From NCBI GenBank assembly GCA_034620365.1, contig JAQGEQ010000329.1, positions 248,001 through 312,000 on the forward strand: 64,000 nt of DNA, read 5' to 3'. The DNA is from Pegea sp. RAD2-039. Lineage: Eukaryota > Chordata > Thaliacea > Salpida > Salpidae. Made by a program: the position numbers and the translations under genes. Positions 45,996 to 57,817 of this stretch are shown in pieces (position 1 is the first letter of the stretch; each line of letters begins with the position of its first letter). The notes beneath the pieces were generated by a model. The model was not told the origin of the DNA. It saw only the letters and a program-made list of their open reading frames with translations, and made no database searches.

Positions 45996-47573
45996 TGGAT
46001 GCAATTCATTACATTTACAGAGTAAATAATTCTTTTAAGAGAATCATTATATATAAAATTTATACATGTAGTTACATGGCTTAAAACGAAGAAGAAACTA
46101 TCCCTACACTAGATAACTGTTTCCTTTTTACAGGCTATTTCTATAATTAGTTATTTCATTAGTTAAATATTTCTATAAATATTTTTTATTTCAATCATCA
46201 ACAACTATTCTGGATTTTATTAACACCAATTTTACTCAACTTTTGAATTTGTAAGAAATCTGTTTAAATTCTAATTTGATTTTAAGCCATATTTTCTAGC
46301 TATTATCTCATCCTTTATGACCAATTTTACAGCATGTCTTTAATTTAAACTATATGTTCGAAAAAATATCTTTAACTATTTTTGGATAGTAGTATATAGT
46401 TTTGATATCGTATTTATATCGTATTTATCATACTTATCTTAAATTTTCATTCAGTATTGCTTTTTATTTTAATAGAGAAAATATTCTAGCACCTGTAGTT
46501 TATCTGTTAAAATCTTTCTTTAGTTAAAATTTTTTTAAACATAATTACTATTTCTTATATACATGTCTGCTTAAATTACTTTTATTTGAATGTTTTATTA
46601 ATTTAGCTTTTAAGATTTTCATTCAATCAGTTGATATGAAGATATACTTTTTATTAAATATGCAATAAACTTTTTTTTTTACAAATTGAAACCATAAAAT
46701 TTGTCTTATTAATTTCAATTAGAAAAACTTTATTAGCTTCTTATTATTTCAAATAATTGATATTTGATCAGGGTAGTTTTATTGTCTAGTTTTTTTGCTA
46801 TTATGTTTTTTTGCCATGATTAATATTCATGAAAGTTTTTTTTAATAATTGTATGATTTCTAATAATTAATTTTTTGTCATCTTTAATATTGTAATATAG
46901 TTATCAAAAATATTGTTTCTTTTGTTTTTGACATGATATAATTTCTACAAAATAAATAAAAAATATTTATTCTTATAACTTCTTATCTAAAGCATTTGTT
47001 GTATATTTTAAATTATAAAATTTTTCTAATTATTTTCTAAATACATTATACTTGCATCGTTCATATCACTGTATTTATAGGTGTACATGTATTTACTTAT
47101 TATTTTTATTTAAGTAAATTAAAGTAAGTAGAATTTTTATGACATTAATACTGTTTTATGATAATATTTTTAAATCTCAATAAGCAGATTTTAAGTTTGA
47201 AAATGCTTGAATAAATGATAATAATGAGCCTTTGAATTTGTCTATTTGATGATTGAATCATTATCCTGATGTTCATCATTTGTGGCAGTTTTCATTGATG
47301 TGGTACAAATCCTTTAAATTTTGCATAAATTTTTTTAAAACAATGGTGATGAAGTCATTAATAAGACGCAACAGCAATGACGTCATCATAGCCTTTCATG
47401 AATAGTTTAAGGTTTATGATGATGTCATCATTTACTACAAAATAAAGTTTGCTAAGTATCAATAGATAGAACATGATTTATTCAATTGTGGGATAATCAT
47501 TTGGTCTAATAGACAACATCGAATATAGAAGATTTTCAAGTTTTATGGAAGAAGATAAAAATGTAAAAATTGG
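45996..47573. other. Intergenic, no gene recognised
   Basis: AT-rich DNA. One TGACGTCA palindrome lies at 47,378-47,385. No exons or repeats supported. Confidence 0.4.
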
Positions 47574-47587
47574 CCACTAGGTGGCGG
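47574..47587 (+). promoter_or_regulatory. CTCF-like core motif
   Basis: CCACTAGGTGGCGG fits the known bilaterian CTCF core CCASYAGRKGGCRS at every position, within a strongly AT-rich surrounding where such a motif is rare. Confidence 0.45.
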
Positions 47588-47845
47588 TAGGTGGTGATAT
47601 GATAGACAACATCTGGAGCATTTCAAATGACTTTACCTCCAATAAAAACTCTTCCAAGTTTCTCAGGGAACATCTCATTAACTTCTGATTAGAATTTGGA
47701 TCATTGAATTAATTCTTTGAATCTTAACTGAGTAACTGATAAAAATCAGTCCCTTAAATCCAGTCTCTTTCAGCTCATAACTTTCAGTGTCAAGAAGAGC
47801 TGATTTTGCCCATGAATCTTTGATCTTTAAACACTGTTGTTGTAG

Positions 47846-47945
47846 AAAGTGGAATCTTGCTGCATGGGCAACAACTAGATATCCATGGTTTCTGCCCTGG
47901 CTTACAGCATGGCCGTTTTCGGCGGAGGCAGGTCATGAGGAAATA
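47846..47945 (+). repeat. SINE family A, 3' part
   Basis: AGTGGAATCTTGCTGCATGG, GCAACAACTAGATATCC, TTTCTGCCCTGGC, CAGCATGGCCGTTTTC, ending GGAGGCAGGTCATGAG. It matches the 3' part of the copy at 57,234-57,575, which ends GAAGCAGGTCAT. Confidence 0.7.
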
Positions 47946-48701
47946 TGAGAACCACTTTAGTCATCCACTCTAGTAGTTCCACCCTCTCCCACCATATAAG
48001 TGAGGAATTGATTATCATCATAGTTAACTGCAACTCAACCATCAAGTTTGATAATCACATCACTTAACTTCTTTCCTCCTGATCATTTGATGAGCAAGAG
48101 AGTTGAAAAAGTAGTTGGAAGTTGCAGTTGAAATCTTTAATGGTTCAGAGCCACAAGGAACAATTTGATTATCAAAACCCTGATATAACTTACTTTCAAT
48201 ATCATGGTTACTATTTTAAAGACTAATGAACTTTGGAAGTTTTCCACTCTAGTTGTACCAGCTTCATCAGTTTCTAAAATATATTTTTTGATGTTGAAGT
48301 CTATAAAGTTGAAATTTGTAGTGTTCATCTCTAGAAGTTTCTTGAGATGTAGAAGTTAATTAACCAATCAGATTAAGTTTTGAAAAGCATCAACATGAAT
48401 CAGAGTCAGATGAAGTCATCAGAGATTGATTTTAAAAGAAGAGTTTTTTTGAATTCTTCGCGCTCTTTCTCAATCGATTCTTTTGTTATATGAAAAGTAT
48501 TTAATTTCATCTTCCTTCTGATCTCTGAATGATCAATCTTGTCTCTTCTTCATCCAAACTCTGGTTTATGTAAAAGATTTTTATGTCTTCTTCAGTTTCT
48601 TTTCTAATTAAATGTTATATATTCAAATAGATTAAGTGTGAAGCACTATCTAATTTGTAACAAAATTTGTATTTAAGGTTGAAATCCTTCAGTTGATAAT
48701 T
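47946..48701. other. Intergenic, upstream of C1D
   Basis: No gene recognised. Two acceptor-like sites (TATTTAAG near 48,676; ATCCTTCAG ending at 48,692) precede the C1D start closely. Confidence 0.35.
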
Positions 48702-49598
48702 ATGAGTTGTGAAAGTTATCCTAGAGAAATAAAAGATTCTTTGGTAAATTTCAGTCGTAAAATTGACAATTTAAATTCTGCAATCTTACCTCTAATAGAA
48801 AGTAATGGATCACAACTGACAAAAGATGTAAGTTGTCTTCCTCTTCTCTAATCTGTTCTAATAATAATCTTTTATAGCTGACAGCATTGGAAACCGTTAA
48901 ATTGAATTTAACAACTTCTTTGACCATCAATTCTTTATATTGGGGTAATTATATTTCATCTTTTATTAATAACTTTAGTAATTTGCGTTTTCATTTATTC
49001 AATTTATTTAGAATTTTTTTATGTCTTCAACTTTGGCATTAAATCTAATTTAGAAATATAAAAGTCATTTAAAGTTGTTTGTTTGTCATGAAAATATATC
49101 TTTGAAAATTTCAAATCAGTTTCTTTTTCAGCTTTTCTATCTACTCAAGGAATTGATCCAAAAAAGAATGCTTTGAATGAAGAAATAAAAAGAATACATT
49201 CCTGTATCAAGCAAATACAAGAAATTGAAAATAAGAAGAAGGGTTAGTAACTTCAATTCACTTTTAGCTTATTTTCAATTCTTATTTCTTTCATTAAAGC
49301 CCCGAAACTTGCCAAGGAAGCTGTCAAAAGGTTTATTTCTCATTCTTTGTATGATCATGCTGAAAGAAAAAAGGCAAGAAAAGAAGAAGAGAAAATGAAA
49401 AAGACATCAGATGATACAATCGATCTGAAGAAGACAACTGCTGATGCTAAAGAAGAGGCGACTCCTGATGTAGAGGAGGAAGCAGCTCCTGATATGAAAA
49501 AGGAAGCGACTCCTAGCATAAAGAAGAAGAAGACTAAAAAGAAGTCTTCATCTGTATTAAAATTGACAAAGAAGAAAAAGAAGAAGCAGAAGTCATAG
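48702..49598 (+). CDS. C1D: Nuclear nucleic-acid-binding protein C1D (exosome cofactor Rrp47/Lrp1 family)
   Basis: Four exons (48702-48827, 48878-48944, 49132-49242, 49300-49598) give 200 residues. The N-terminal Sas10/C1D helical domain is recognised by LTALETVKLNLTTSLTINSL, then YWAFLSTQGIDPKKN and EIKRIHSCIKQIQEIENKK. AKEAVKRFISHSLYD matches the family's RF(V/I)xxAL region. Family members bind the nuclear exosome subunit Rrp6/EXOSC10 and structured RNA in rRNA, snoRNA and pre-mRNA processing. The human protein is about 140 residues; this one has a C-terminal extension of about 60 residues in which an imperfect EEATPDVEEEAAPDMKKEA repeat is followed by lysine runs, probably a nuclear-localisation or RNA-binding tail. 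The first intron is 50 nt. AATAAA occurs near 49,663. Confidence 0.95.
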
Positions 49599-50429
49599 AA
49601 TTGTCTCTATTTGCTGTCTGTCATCAAATCTAATAATTTTTTGAGAAATTTTCTGATGAAGAAATAAACCAAAAATGTTTTTAATCTTTCAAAAGATTTA
49701 TCCCAAAATTATTCAAGAGATGTAGATTTTTTATATTCGAAAATCCCGTAGAAATGCTCTACTAGTAGTTGATGTTCAAACAAATTCTTTTTATCTCAAT
49801 TTGATGTTAATTGAAACTCTTAAGAATGAGCTGGATGCAAAAGATCTTCATCAGTTGTGATCTTTCACGTTTCACTGAAGTCTTCCACTCTCATTTACAT
49901 CACAAATGTATCTACTTGAATAATTTCTCAATCACTTTGTCAGATGTTTTTGCTCAAGATTAATTTTAAACCTAAATATATAAAATTGCTTTCATATAAA
50001 TTAGAAATTTAATTCTTTATCAATTTTCAACAACTCACCAAAAATAAGCATACTTCTATCATGAGATTAGAGTTACCACGATTAAACGCAAATTACAGTT
50101 TCTGATTTACAATCAGGAGTTATTTTAAAAGGGTTTTTATATCTACTTTAGATTTTTTGATGAAAAAATGTTACCAAATAATTATATAACAACTAAACAT
50201 CATATTTAAATATATTTTGATCATATATTCTAAGTTTTGTTGTTGACATCATTGTAATAATTTGATGTTTTTATTTTACAAATAGTTTATCTTAAAAAGC
50301 TGTTAGAAATAAACACGACATTTTTTACATTAGAAATTCCACTTGAAATTATAATTATCGATTTAATAAGATTTGCTTTCTTTTAAAAACTGAATACTTG
50401 GTAAGAAGTGGCATCAAGATGAAATCATT
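49599..50429. other. Intergenic, downstream of C1D
   Basis: C1D 3' UTR on the left; otherwise AT-rich with no exon or repeat supported. Confidence 0.4.
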
Positions 50430-51075
50430 TTGTGTTCTTTTGGCGTAGGGACCATCGTGTCTGAACACGTCAATGTGCTGAAGGCATCACAAGGGTGTGA
50501 TAATATAATTGCTCGGTGGTCGAGGAAGCCCCATCTTCATCGGGCTTTCTTCTTTTGTTTGCAGCGCCGGATGTAGCATGACTCAGAAAGGATATTGATG
50601 CACATGACTTCTCGATGTTGCATCATCTGCTACAAGTTGAGACTCGATTGTTTCAATACAATTTTTGATGACCGTTTATTCTCGATTCTACAAGTTCTGT
50701 AACTTGTGAGTGTTTCGATGATGGAAACTTAGATCCTAAAAGTAAAGTGAAACTAGATATCCCATAATTTGATGCGTATTATGTTTCGGAGGCAGTGTTG
50801 ACGGACACAATCCAAAAAGTTACAACTGAAACCGGATCCGCGCATATAAGTGGTCGGTGCAACAGCTCTATATAGATTTGTTACAACTTTAATTTCTCTG
50901 AGTTCTTTACTGGAGTCGACCAAAAGCTTTTACTGCTAATCTCTTGTCTACTTCCCTATCAATGTTAGCATCAGGTGATATCATCAAAGGATTCCCTGAA
51001 TTGATGCTGATATGCGGATGATCACATAAAAACGGGCGGATGAATAGCTTCCGTCTTTTCAAGACTCACTTCAGT
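50430..51075. other. Unidentified less AT-rich element with hairpins
   Basis: About 650 bp whose composition is distinctly richer in G and C than both flanks, with no long reading frame. The left part holds three short hairpins in a row: CGTGT-CTGA-ACACG (50,456-50,469), ATCACA-AGGG-TGTGAT (50,486-50,501) and GAAGCCC with GGGCTTT (50,525-50,548). It could be a non-coding RNA gene, an LTR or a mobile-element fragment. No known snRNA, SRP, RNase P or tRNA signature was found. Confidence 0.4.
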
Positions 51076-52331
51076 CTCGTTAGGAATCTTATTAAAGTTG
51101 CTTTTTATGAAATTCAGTAAAGTAACTACTAAACAAGTTAAATAATCTTTTGGTTTTTACCTGATAACTAATTTTTTGTTAAATTTAATTTTTAAAAACC
51201 AAATTAATTTGAATCTTTAGAATTTTACGAAATGTCAACTTTTCTGACTAAAGTACGATGTAACACATTGATTAATTTAACAATTATTTCAAAAATTACT
51301 TCCAAATGTATATTTCTAGCTAATATGAGGTTTCAACAAGTTAACGTCACTGAAATACTAATCAATATTCGAAATTTTATGCTTTTGTAGTTACAATAAT
51401 GATTTTTTAAACTTACATCATTCGTAAACCAAATTTCTAAAAGATTACTTTCATTTAACCAACTTGTTCAAAAAACTGAACAATATTTAGTCAAATAAAT
51501 TATTTTTTTAAGAATTCGAGCTATTCCAGGAATTTCAAATTCAGGTTTTTATGATGATGAGTTGTTAGAAGATTAAATGGAGTTTTTTTCGAAGTAAACC
51601 AGAATTTTAGAATTTACCAGAATAACATCCTGAACCTTGAAAGAAAAACTTCTCGACAAATAGAGGATCAGTTTTGAATCTCAGATTCTAGAACTTGTTC
51701 TCTGATTAATCTACAGCAACTTCAAAGTGACTGAAATTAGATAAACTTTCTTTTCATCAAATATCTATTTGTGAAAACATTTGTAGAAAAATAAATTCAT
51801 AATTTTTTAAAGATTATTTGTTATTTATAAATTTACAAAACTTTGAATATCAACAACATTTCAAGAAGAATCATTCTTCTGAATGGTCGGTTAGTCTTTT
51901 TTAATTTCAAGCGTTTCTTATGAGCATTTGTAGTCACAAAAGATAGAAACATTTTGATAATAAAAGAGAAAAAGTAAGATCAAATAAAAAAGAAGTAATT
52001 TGAAAACTGTTGTAGCGAATTTGTTATTATGTATCGAAGAAATATGAAAAAAATAAGATTATATCACAATGAAAAGTTAATTAAAAGTAAAATTATGAAG
52101 AAAAGCTGTTAAAAGAGTAGCAAAAAATGGGAATAATTAAAAAGTTTAATTTTCAAATATGGCTTTTTCAGGCCATTTTGGTCAAAACTCATAATGTAGT
52201 TGCATCATTTTACAACTCAAAACTATTCAAGTTTGAATTGCACCAGATGTTGTTTAAAATAATAAAATGTTAAATTACAAGTGTCTTAATGATAAAAACA
52301 AGTTAGTTATCAGTTGAAAGTTTAATTGATG
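51076..52331. other. Intergenic, downstream of BCAR3-like gene
   Basis: AT-rich with no supported exons; the right edge is the expected 3' UTR of the minus-strand gene. Confidence 0.4.
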
Positions 52332-55300
52332 TCAACCACCATCATTTTCAGACTTTACACGTTGAACTAAAAGATCAAGAATCCGATCCAATTTTTGGTA
52401 TCTTTCTATCGGCTCCATGATTACAGATTTTGATCCGTAAAGAACTCTCATATGAAATTCAGTACTGAAAATTTCTCGTAAATGTTCTTGCTGCTCAAAA
52501 TCTATGAAAAAAGAGCAAAATAGGATTTTCAAAGACTGTTTCATAAACTTCTAACCTTTGAACTTGTAATTTACATTCTTTTGAATAATTTCATTGGATC
52601 GTACAATTGAAGATGCAAGATTGAGATTAGAGATCAAAGAATCAAAGCTGTCATTAGGAAGATTTTTGTACCACTCTGACTATTTTGTTACGATAAGTTA
52701 ACCAACACTTCAAGTTTAGATAATCTTTACTTGACTCTCATCTGAGGTTAAAGACACGTCATCAGATGTTGATTTAGTGAGGTAGTTGTACTGGTTCTCT
52801 TTGTTGGGAAGATGAGGAATATAATCCAAAGAATTCTCATAATATCGAAGCACAGGTAATATGTGAGGGATGCAAGTCGAACGGTAAGCTGAAAAAATAA
52901 AAAAAATGATAAAAAAAAAACGATTCGATCAGAAAAATGTTGAAGATAATTGTAATTTATATCAAAAATGTATTCTCACCAATTTGGCCCTGTCCTTCGT
53001 CTAATAAAAGTAGTAATGGTCGTAGTTTCTTATCCATAGTAACCGAGTTGTTGGTATAATTCTTCCGTAGTGACGTCCACAGAAATGTCATTCCACTTAA
53101 CTGTGGGAAAAATACTATTTGTTTAAAACTACAACATTTACATAAAGTCAACGAAGACTTCTAACAAATAGAAATCATCAATTTTTCAACATTACTACTT
53201 GCTTTCTACAAAATATCAGTTTCTTGATTTTAACAATTATTTGAGTAATTTTTCCTTCAAATTGATATTTTAATGACGAATATTGAACTTACATGACTGC
53301 AACAAAGACCGTGCATAATAGCTGAAAAGCCAAATAAGTTACCAAGACTATGAACCAGCTCATTAGCAACCTAAAAATATAATTTATTTGAATATATAAT
53401 GAATAAATAAGTTTTTTGAAAAATAAGTTTTTCAAGATTTTTTTGTTTTTAAAAACTTTTTATAAAGTTCAAACTTTATTTTGCATAAAAAAATGGTGTG
53501 AAAGTAAATCAGTTGGAAAATATATTCGAGATGAAGTTTATATTATAAATATTTATTAATTTATTAAACAATAACTCAATATAAATTATCAATTAGATTT
53601 CAATCACATCAGCTAGCTACATTTTCAATTACTACATTACATAATTTTCTCAATATTCAAAAGAAATGTGAAAATTATTGTTTAATGAGCTTACTTTTAT
53701 GAAAATATTCAGAATTTGAACTCTTTGTTGTAAGCTACAACCTTCACGAACTATACAAACAACAACCCAAAAAGCTATTGACTGATACCTACAAAAAAAA
53801 ATAAATTATTGAAAGTTCATCAAAATATAATTTTTCTCGCCTTTCAAGTAAATCTTGTCTTAGTGTTCTTCCTTTTTGAAGAAAAATATCTTCAAGACCT
53901 CCTTTGCTTATTTTACAAATCTGAAATTAGATCAAAGGTTATTAAAGATCAAAGTCTTTTCATCAACTTTCAACATCTGTATTTTGAATTTTTCATTTTT
54001 TAAACTTTAGTCAATTGACTGATAATTTCTTTGAATTTAAATTTACATTTTTCTGACCTCACAATCAATTCTTGTTTGATGTCTTGCTAGTTTGAAAGGA
54101 TCAGTTTCAAGAAGAATTTTAATAGTTGTTGCCAAAGCAGTCTCTTCCATCGGTTTGTTTTCTTCGTGTAGAAAATGGCTTTTATAACATAAAGGCTGAA
54201 ATTAAAAAGAATTTACAGCTGTGTTTTCAAAATTGACGTTTCAAGGAAAATATTTTGAAAAATAAACATTTTCTGAAATGGAAAAATAATTTGTGTTTTT
54301 AGCAGTTGGTAGCTTGATGACGTCATCAGCAAGTGACGTCATCAGCAAGTGGTTGAATAAGCTAAGTTCTAAAGTTTGTTTTAGACATTTTGTTGGTTTA
54401 GTTCAATTTGGTTTTGATGAAGATCTAATTTTAAAAATTTAAAAGAAACTTTTTTGGGACTTACTTCGAACTGAGATCGTCTTTTCGCGTTTGTCAAACG
54501 ATCAGATCCTCCAGATGACCTCATAGGCAGCGATGACGTCATCGTATTTAAATTTGATCGAGCTGATGAACTAAAAATGAAAAGTTACAATTTCTGGTAG
54601 TAACAGAAGTTTGAAAACCAACTTATGATAATTCAGTTGCTTAGCAACTATGACGTCATTGGTTGTCATAGGTCGGTCAGTGGAACGAAAAGTGGGAACC
54701 CGGCTTGGCTTTGGTGGAATATTTTTCTTCTTTTGGATACTTGTTGATGACGTCACGATTGCATCAATGATGTCAGCATTGTTTGAAGTGTAGGGGTCAG
54801 TGGACATGAATGGTGACATCAACACGCTACCAGCTGCGCGCTTCGCGTGCACGTGTTCTGGTGACGTGGATGAACTGTATGAGGATAGTGAAGCAGACGA
54901 CATCGAATTGGAATGCGCCAAAACTTTCGAGTCGTTTCTGCTGACAAATTGTCGCGGTTTTCGCTTCAATGACGCGTACTTGTGTTCTGAGAAGGAAAGT
55001 GGCAACTTCCGGTTGACAGGGTAACGGATGATGGCACCGGAAGCCTCTGAAATAGGTGCACTATTTCCCACGTGGTGCATGACAAGTGCTGCGATTGAAT
55101 CAAAACTGTCATCTTCAATTCGATATTTCACGCTTGAGTAAGCACGACTTTTTTCTTCTTTAAAACGCGAAATCCTAAAATGAAGTGGTGCACCATTGTG
55201 TCTGTAACCAATCAGAAGTTAGATTGATTTATCGTCCAATCAACACTCACCTCAATGACATCGCATACTCGCCAGGGTTGGTCAATGATGAACGAATCAG

Positions 55301-55582
55301 GAAGCTTCCGTTACGCTTCAGTAACTCTTCCGCGTTTTCTCGCGGCAGATGACCATGGAACCAAGCATAACCCTCAATATCGTTTCCACTTTGACACAAT
55401 TCCTTCTCGAGCTGTTTACGAAGATGATCTGACTCTTCGCGCTCATACTTCGCGATTTGCTGAGGGTCTTCTGGAAGATCTAATTTTTTTCGAGTGAAGT
55501 TTACCTGAGTAGCAATTTCGTCAATTCATGTTTACGTCACAAACCATTTACATACCTCTTCATAAGTGTTTGATGACGTCAT
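52332..55582 (-). CDS. BCAR3-like: NSP-family adaptor (BCAR3/SH2D3 type), SH2 plus RasGEF-like domain
   Basis: Twelve exons (55556-55582, 55251-55504, 54623-55201, 54465-54570, 54058-54195, 53841-53920, 53695-53788, 53293-53370, 52980-53100, 52731-52888, 52556-52679, 52332-52501) give 642 residues in frame. The SH2 domain (about 57-155) begins AWFHGHLPRENAEELL, has the phosphotyrosine-binding Arg80 in FLIR, and ends in VKYRIEDDSFDSIAALV and SGAIIRYPVNRKLPL. A Ser/Pro-rich linker with PPKPSR follows. The C-terminal RasGEF-like (CDC25-H) domain is recognised from RYQSIAFWVV, RVQILNIFIK and the final FHMRVLYGSKSVIMEPIERY. In this family the GEF-like fold is mostly inactive as an exchange factor and binds Cas proteins, linking receptors to Rap/Rac and adhesion signalling. 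Six introns are 49-54 nt. The intron 53,789-53,840 begins with GC rather than GT. The start codon lies inside a TGACGTCA palindrome. Confidence 0.95.
53789..53840 (-). other. GC-AG intron in BCAR3-like gene
   Basis: Reading frame and family alignment (LLER joined to RYQSIAFW) require splicing from GAAAG|GCGAGA to TTTTTTGTAG|GTATCAG. No GT donor near this point keeps the frame. Confidence 0.7.
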
Positions 55583-55820
55583 CACCTCAAAGTTACTACT
55601 TGAATTTAGAATTAAGATTAAAATCTGTAAAAACAATAACAATTAGTAACAACAACAATTTATAACAACAACAATTTATAACAACAATCAGTAACAATAA
55701 CAATTTCGATTTGTGGTAGTTCTTTTGTACCAATATCAACCAGAAAGACTTTTTTATGTCTCTATCAACCATATGTCTGAAAAGTCTGGTCATTTCTCAT
55801 TTTCGCGTAATATGACGTCA
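54318..55820. promoter_or_regulatory. Cluster of TGACGTCA (CRE/ATF) palindromes
   Basis: Perfect TGACGTCA at 54,318, 54,334, 54,534, 54,651, 54,748, 55,574 and 55,813, in introns, exons and the 5' flank of the BCAR3-like gene. The first two are part of a tandem TGACGTCATCAGCAAG. Further copies are at 26,898, 36,909, 37,020 and 47,378. CREB/ATF/AP-1 proteins bind this sequence; whether it works here is unknown. Confidence 0.6.
55630..55712. repeat. (AAC)n-like microsatellite
   Basis: Imperfect tandem AACAACAACAATTTATAAC type repeat directly upstream of the BCAR3-like start. Confidence 0.8.
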
Positions 55821-55919
55821 TCAATAAACAAATCAACGACTGACAAACAAATTAGTCCAAAAATTACAATTAAACCAAAACCAACACGCACTCTCATATA
55901 ACTTTGAGAAGACTAACGC

Positions 55920-55933
55920 GTTGCCATGACAAC
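55920..55933. promoter_or_regulatory. RFX X-box-like site
   Basis: GTTGCCATGACAAC fits the RFX X-box consensus GTNRCCNNRGYAAC except for one position in the right half, and lies about 340 bp upstream of the BCAR3-like start codon. RFX factors control ciliary and some other genes. Confidence 0.45.
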
Positions 55934-57233
55934 TGGCGAGGCATTTTCGTTTCAATTATTTAAACTAAATCTAACAACGAGTTATTTCGAAAAGATCTTT
56001 TGTCAGCAGTTACTGAGTTGTTCCTGCTCAGTCATACATGACTGCTTCAGCGGCTAACAACGAACTTTACAACACTTCAAGCACATACACGTCTGCGTGT
56101 GTGCAGTCATGCGTATCTCAATAGAAAGGTCAATGGCAATACGTCAGCCAATCAGTAAAAGACGATGACCTACAATCATGTTTGAAATTAGTGAAAATGC
56201 TGGTAAATCATGGATCAGAAAAAGTTATAGAAGAATAGCGTATTTTCAAAATTAAAATTCCAAAAGTTAGATTTAGAAGCACGTGAGTATTGCTCAGATG
56301 AAAATTGAAAATTATAGATTTAAAACGAAAGTTTCTAATTAAATCTTTATTAATAACTAATCTCTTGATGTAAAGTTTTGTTTCTATTTTTCTATAACAT
56401 AACTTTCAATTCTAAACTAAGTGATAGTGATAACTTTATCTAATAAAGAAACCTTTATCAATCTTTTCAACTAAAAATATGCAGCAACAACTTACTAATG
56501 TAAAAATACTCGTTTGATAATTTCTTTATTATTCAATAAATTTTTGACATCAGTTTTCAAGCAGAATATCAAATAGAGTTATGTATTTGTCGAGCTCTCA
56601 TGAAACCACTCATCCATGACGGCTAGCTTTAGGCTTTTATTTTTTTTGTTTAATTTTTAACTTTTTTATATTTTGTAATTTCACAAAATAAAACCTCTTC
56701 TTTAGCTCGGAGGAAAATAATAATATTAGTAGATTCAACTAAAAATATTATTCATAATGTTATAAAATTATACATAAATAAATCTTCATTAAAGAAAAAC
56801 AAGTTTTTTTAAATGGGTAGAATATGAATCAACAGAAAAAGTTTAAAATTTCAATTGTTTTTACTTTATGATTAATTTATATTTTTTAGTAAATGTTACT
56901 CACATTCTTACATCTATTTACAGCGCTATCTACTGTTGTAAATTGTGTAAAGATAAAATTAAAATTTACATTTATCTGACATTAGTCATAAATGTCTAGG
57001 AATAAAATTGTCACCATCAAATTAAAAGTCTAAAAAATATAATTTAAACATTTCCTTCAAATGTTTTTTTCAAAATTTATTTGTTTACAATAAATAAATT
57101 CAAAAGTAACTAAAAAGCCTTTTCTTCAACAATTCCAAAAACATGAATTAATAAAAGTAAAAATGAACTGAAAAATACTTTTTCTATTTTTTCTCAAACC
57201 ATTCAATAATTTAATTTCTCAAATTGTCTATCT
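55934..57233. other. Intergenic, no gene recognised
   Basis: Upstream flank of the BCAR3-like gene; the first 200 bp are less AT-rich (possible promoter), the rest AT-rich without support for exons. Confidence 0.4.
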
Positions 57234-57575
57234 GTGAAGTTAGGCTACCAGGCGGAAGATACGGGTTCGAGCCCAGGTGGACACAAGGAAAAGTCCATAA
57301 GAACCCAGGTAGAACGGTCCTGTGATTTGGTTAGACTTCTAAAAGGCGCAAAATTCTTAAAAGATGAATTTAAAGTCGGAGCTTCTGTGGCAGTTTGTCT
57401 CTACTCAGTGTCCTGCCACACCAGCCGGGAGCAGCTCCTGTTCGGCTGCAGGACCTCGTTGGAGTAAAGACTGAAATCTCACTGCATGGGCAACAACTGA
57501 ATCTATAATTTCTGCCCTGGCATATTTAAGTATCGGGTCGTTCTCGACCGAAGCAGGTCATAAAAAGTCCTCGAA
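57234..57575 (+). repeat. SINE family A, longest copy with tRNA-like head
   Basis: It starts with the 3' half of a tRNA-like region (B box GGGTTCGAGCCC at 57,263-57,274, then AGGTGGACAC). The body runs through AATTTAAAGTCGGAGCTTCT, ACTCAGTGTCCTGCC, CACTGCATGGGCAACAACTG and TTTCTGCCCTGGC, ending ACCGAAGCAGGTCAT. The A box is missing, so the 5' end is truncated. A 77-codon frame inside is not a gene. Confidence 0.75.
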
Positions 57576-57817
57576 ATTCCAATATCATGAGTTACATTGA
57601 TGTTGCTATATCAACTTTTTCAAGGATTAATAAAATTACTTTTTACAAATAGAAATATTTCAACCTATAACCTAATTTGTAGATATAAATGTTTCTATGA
57701 TTGAAATTATAAGGATTGAAATTAGAAAAGGTAATGACAGCAAATGACAAAACTCATCTCTAATTATAAGGATTACTCAAAAGCGAGAAGATTATTTACA
57801 ATTGTAGAAGATAAATC

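Noticed and set aside
45734-46084. 116-codon frame (+)
   Set aside because: Runs through SINE family A in reverse and has no family resemblance.
54800-55497. Two frames of 74 and 80 codons (+)
   Set aside because: Antisense to the SH2 and linker exons of the BCAR3-like gene.
57234-57467. 77-codon frame (+)
   Set aside because: Lies within the SINE family A copy.
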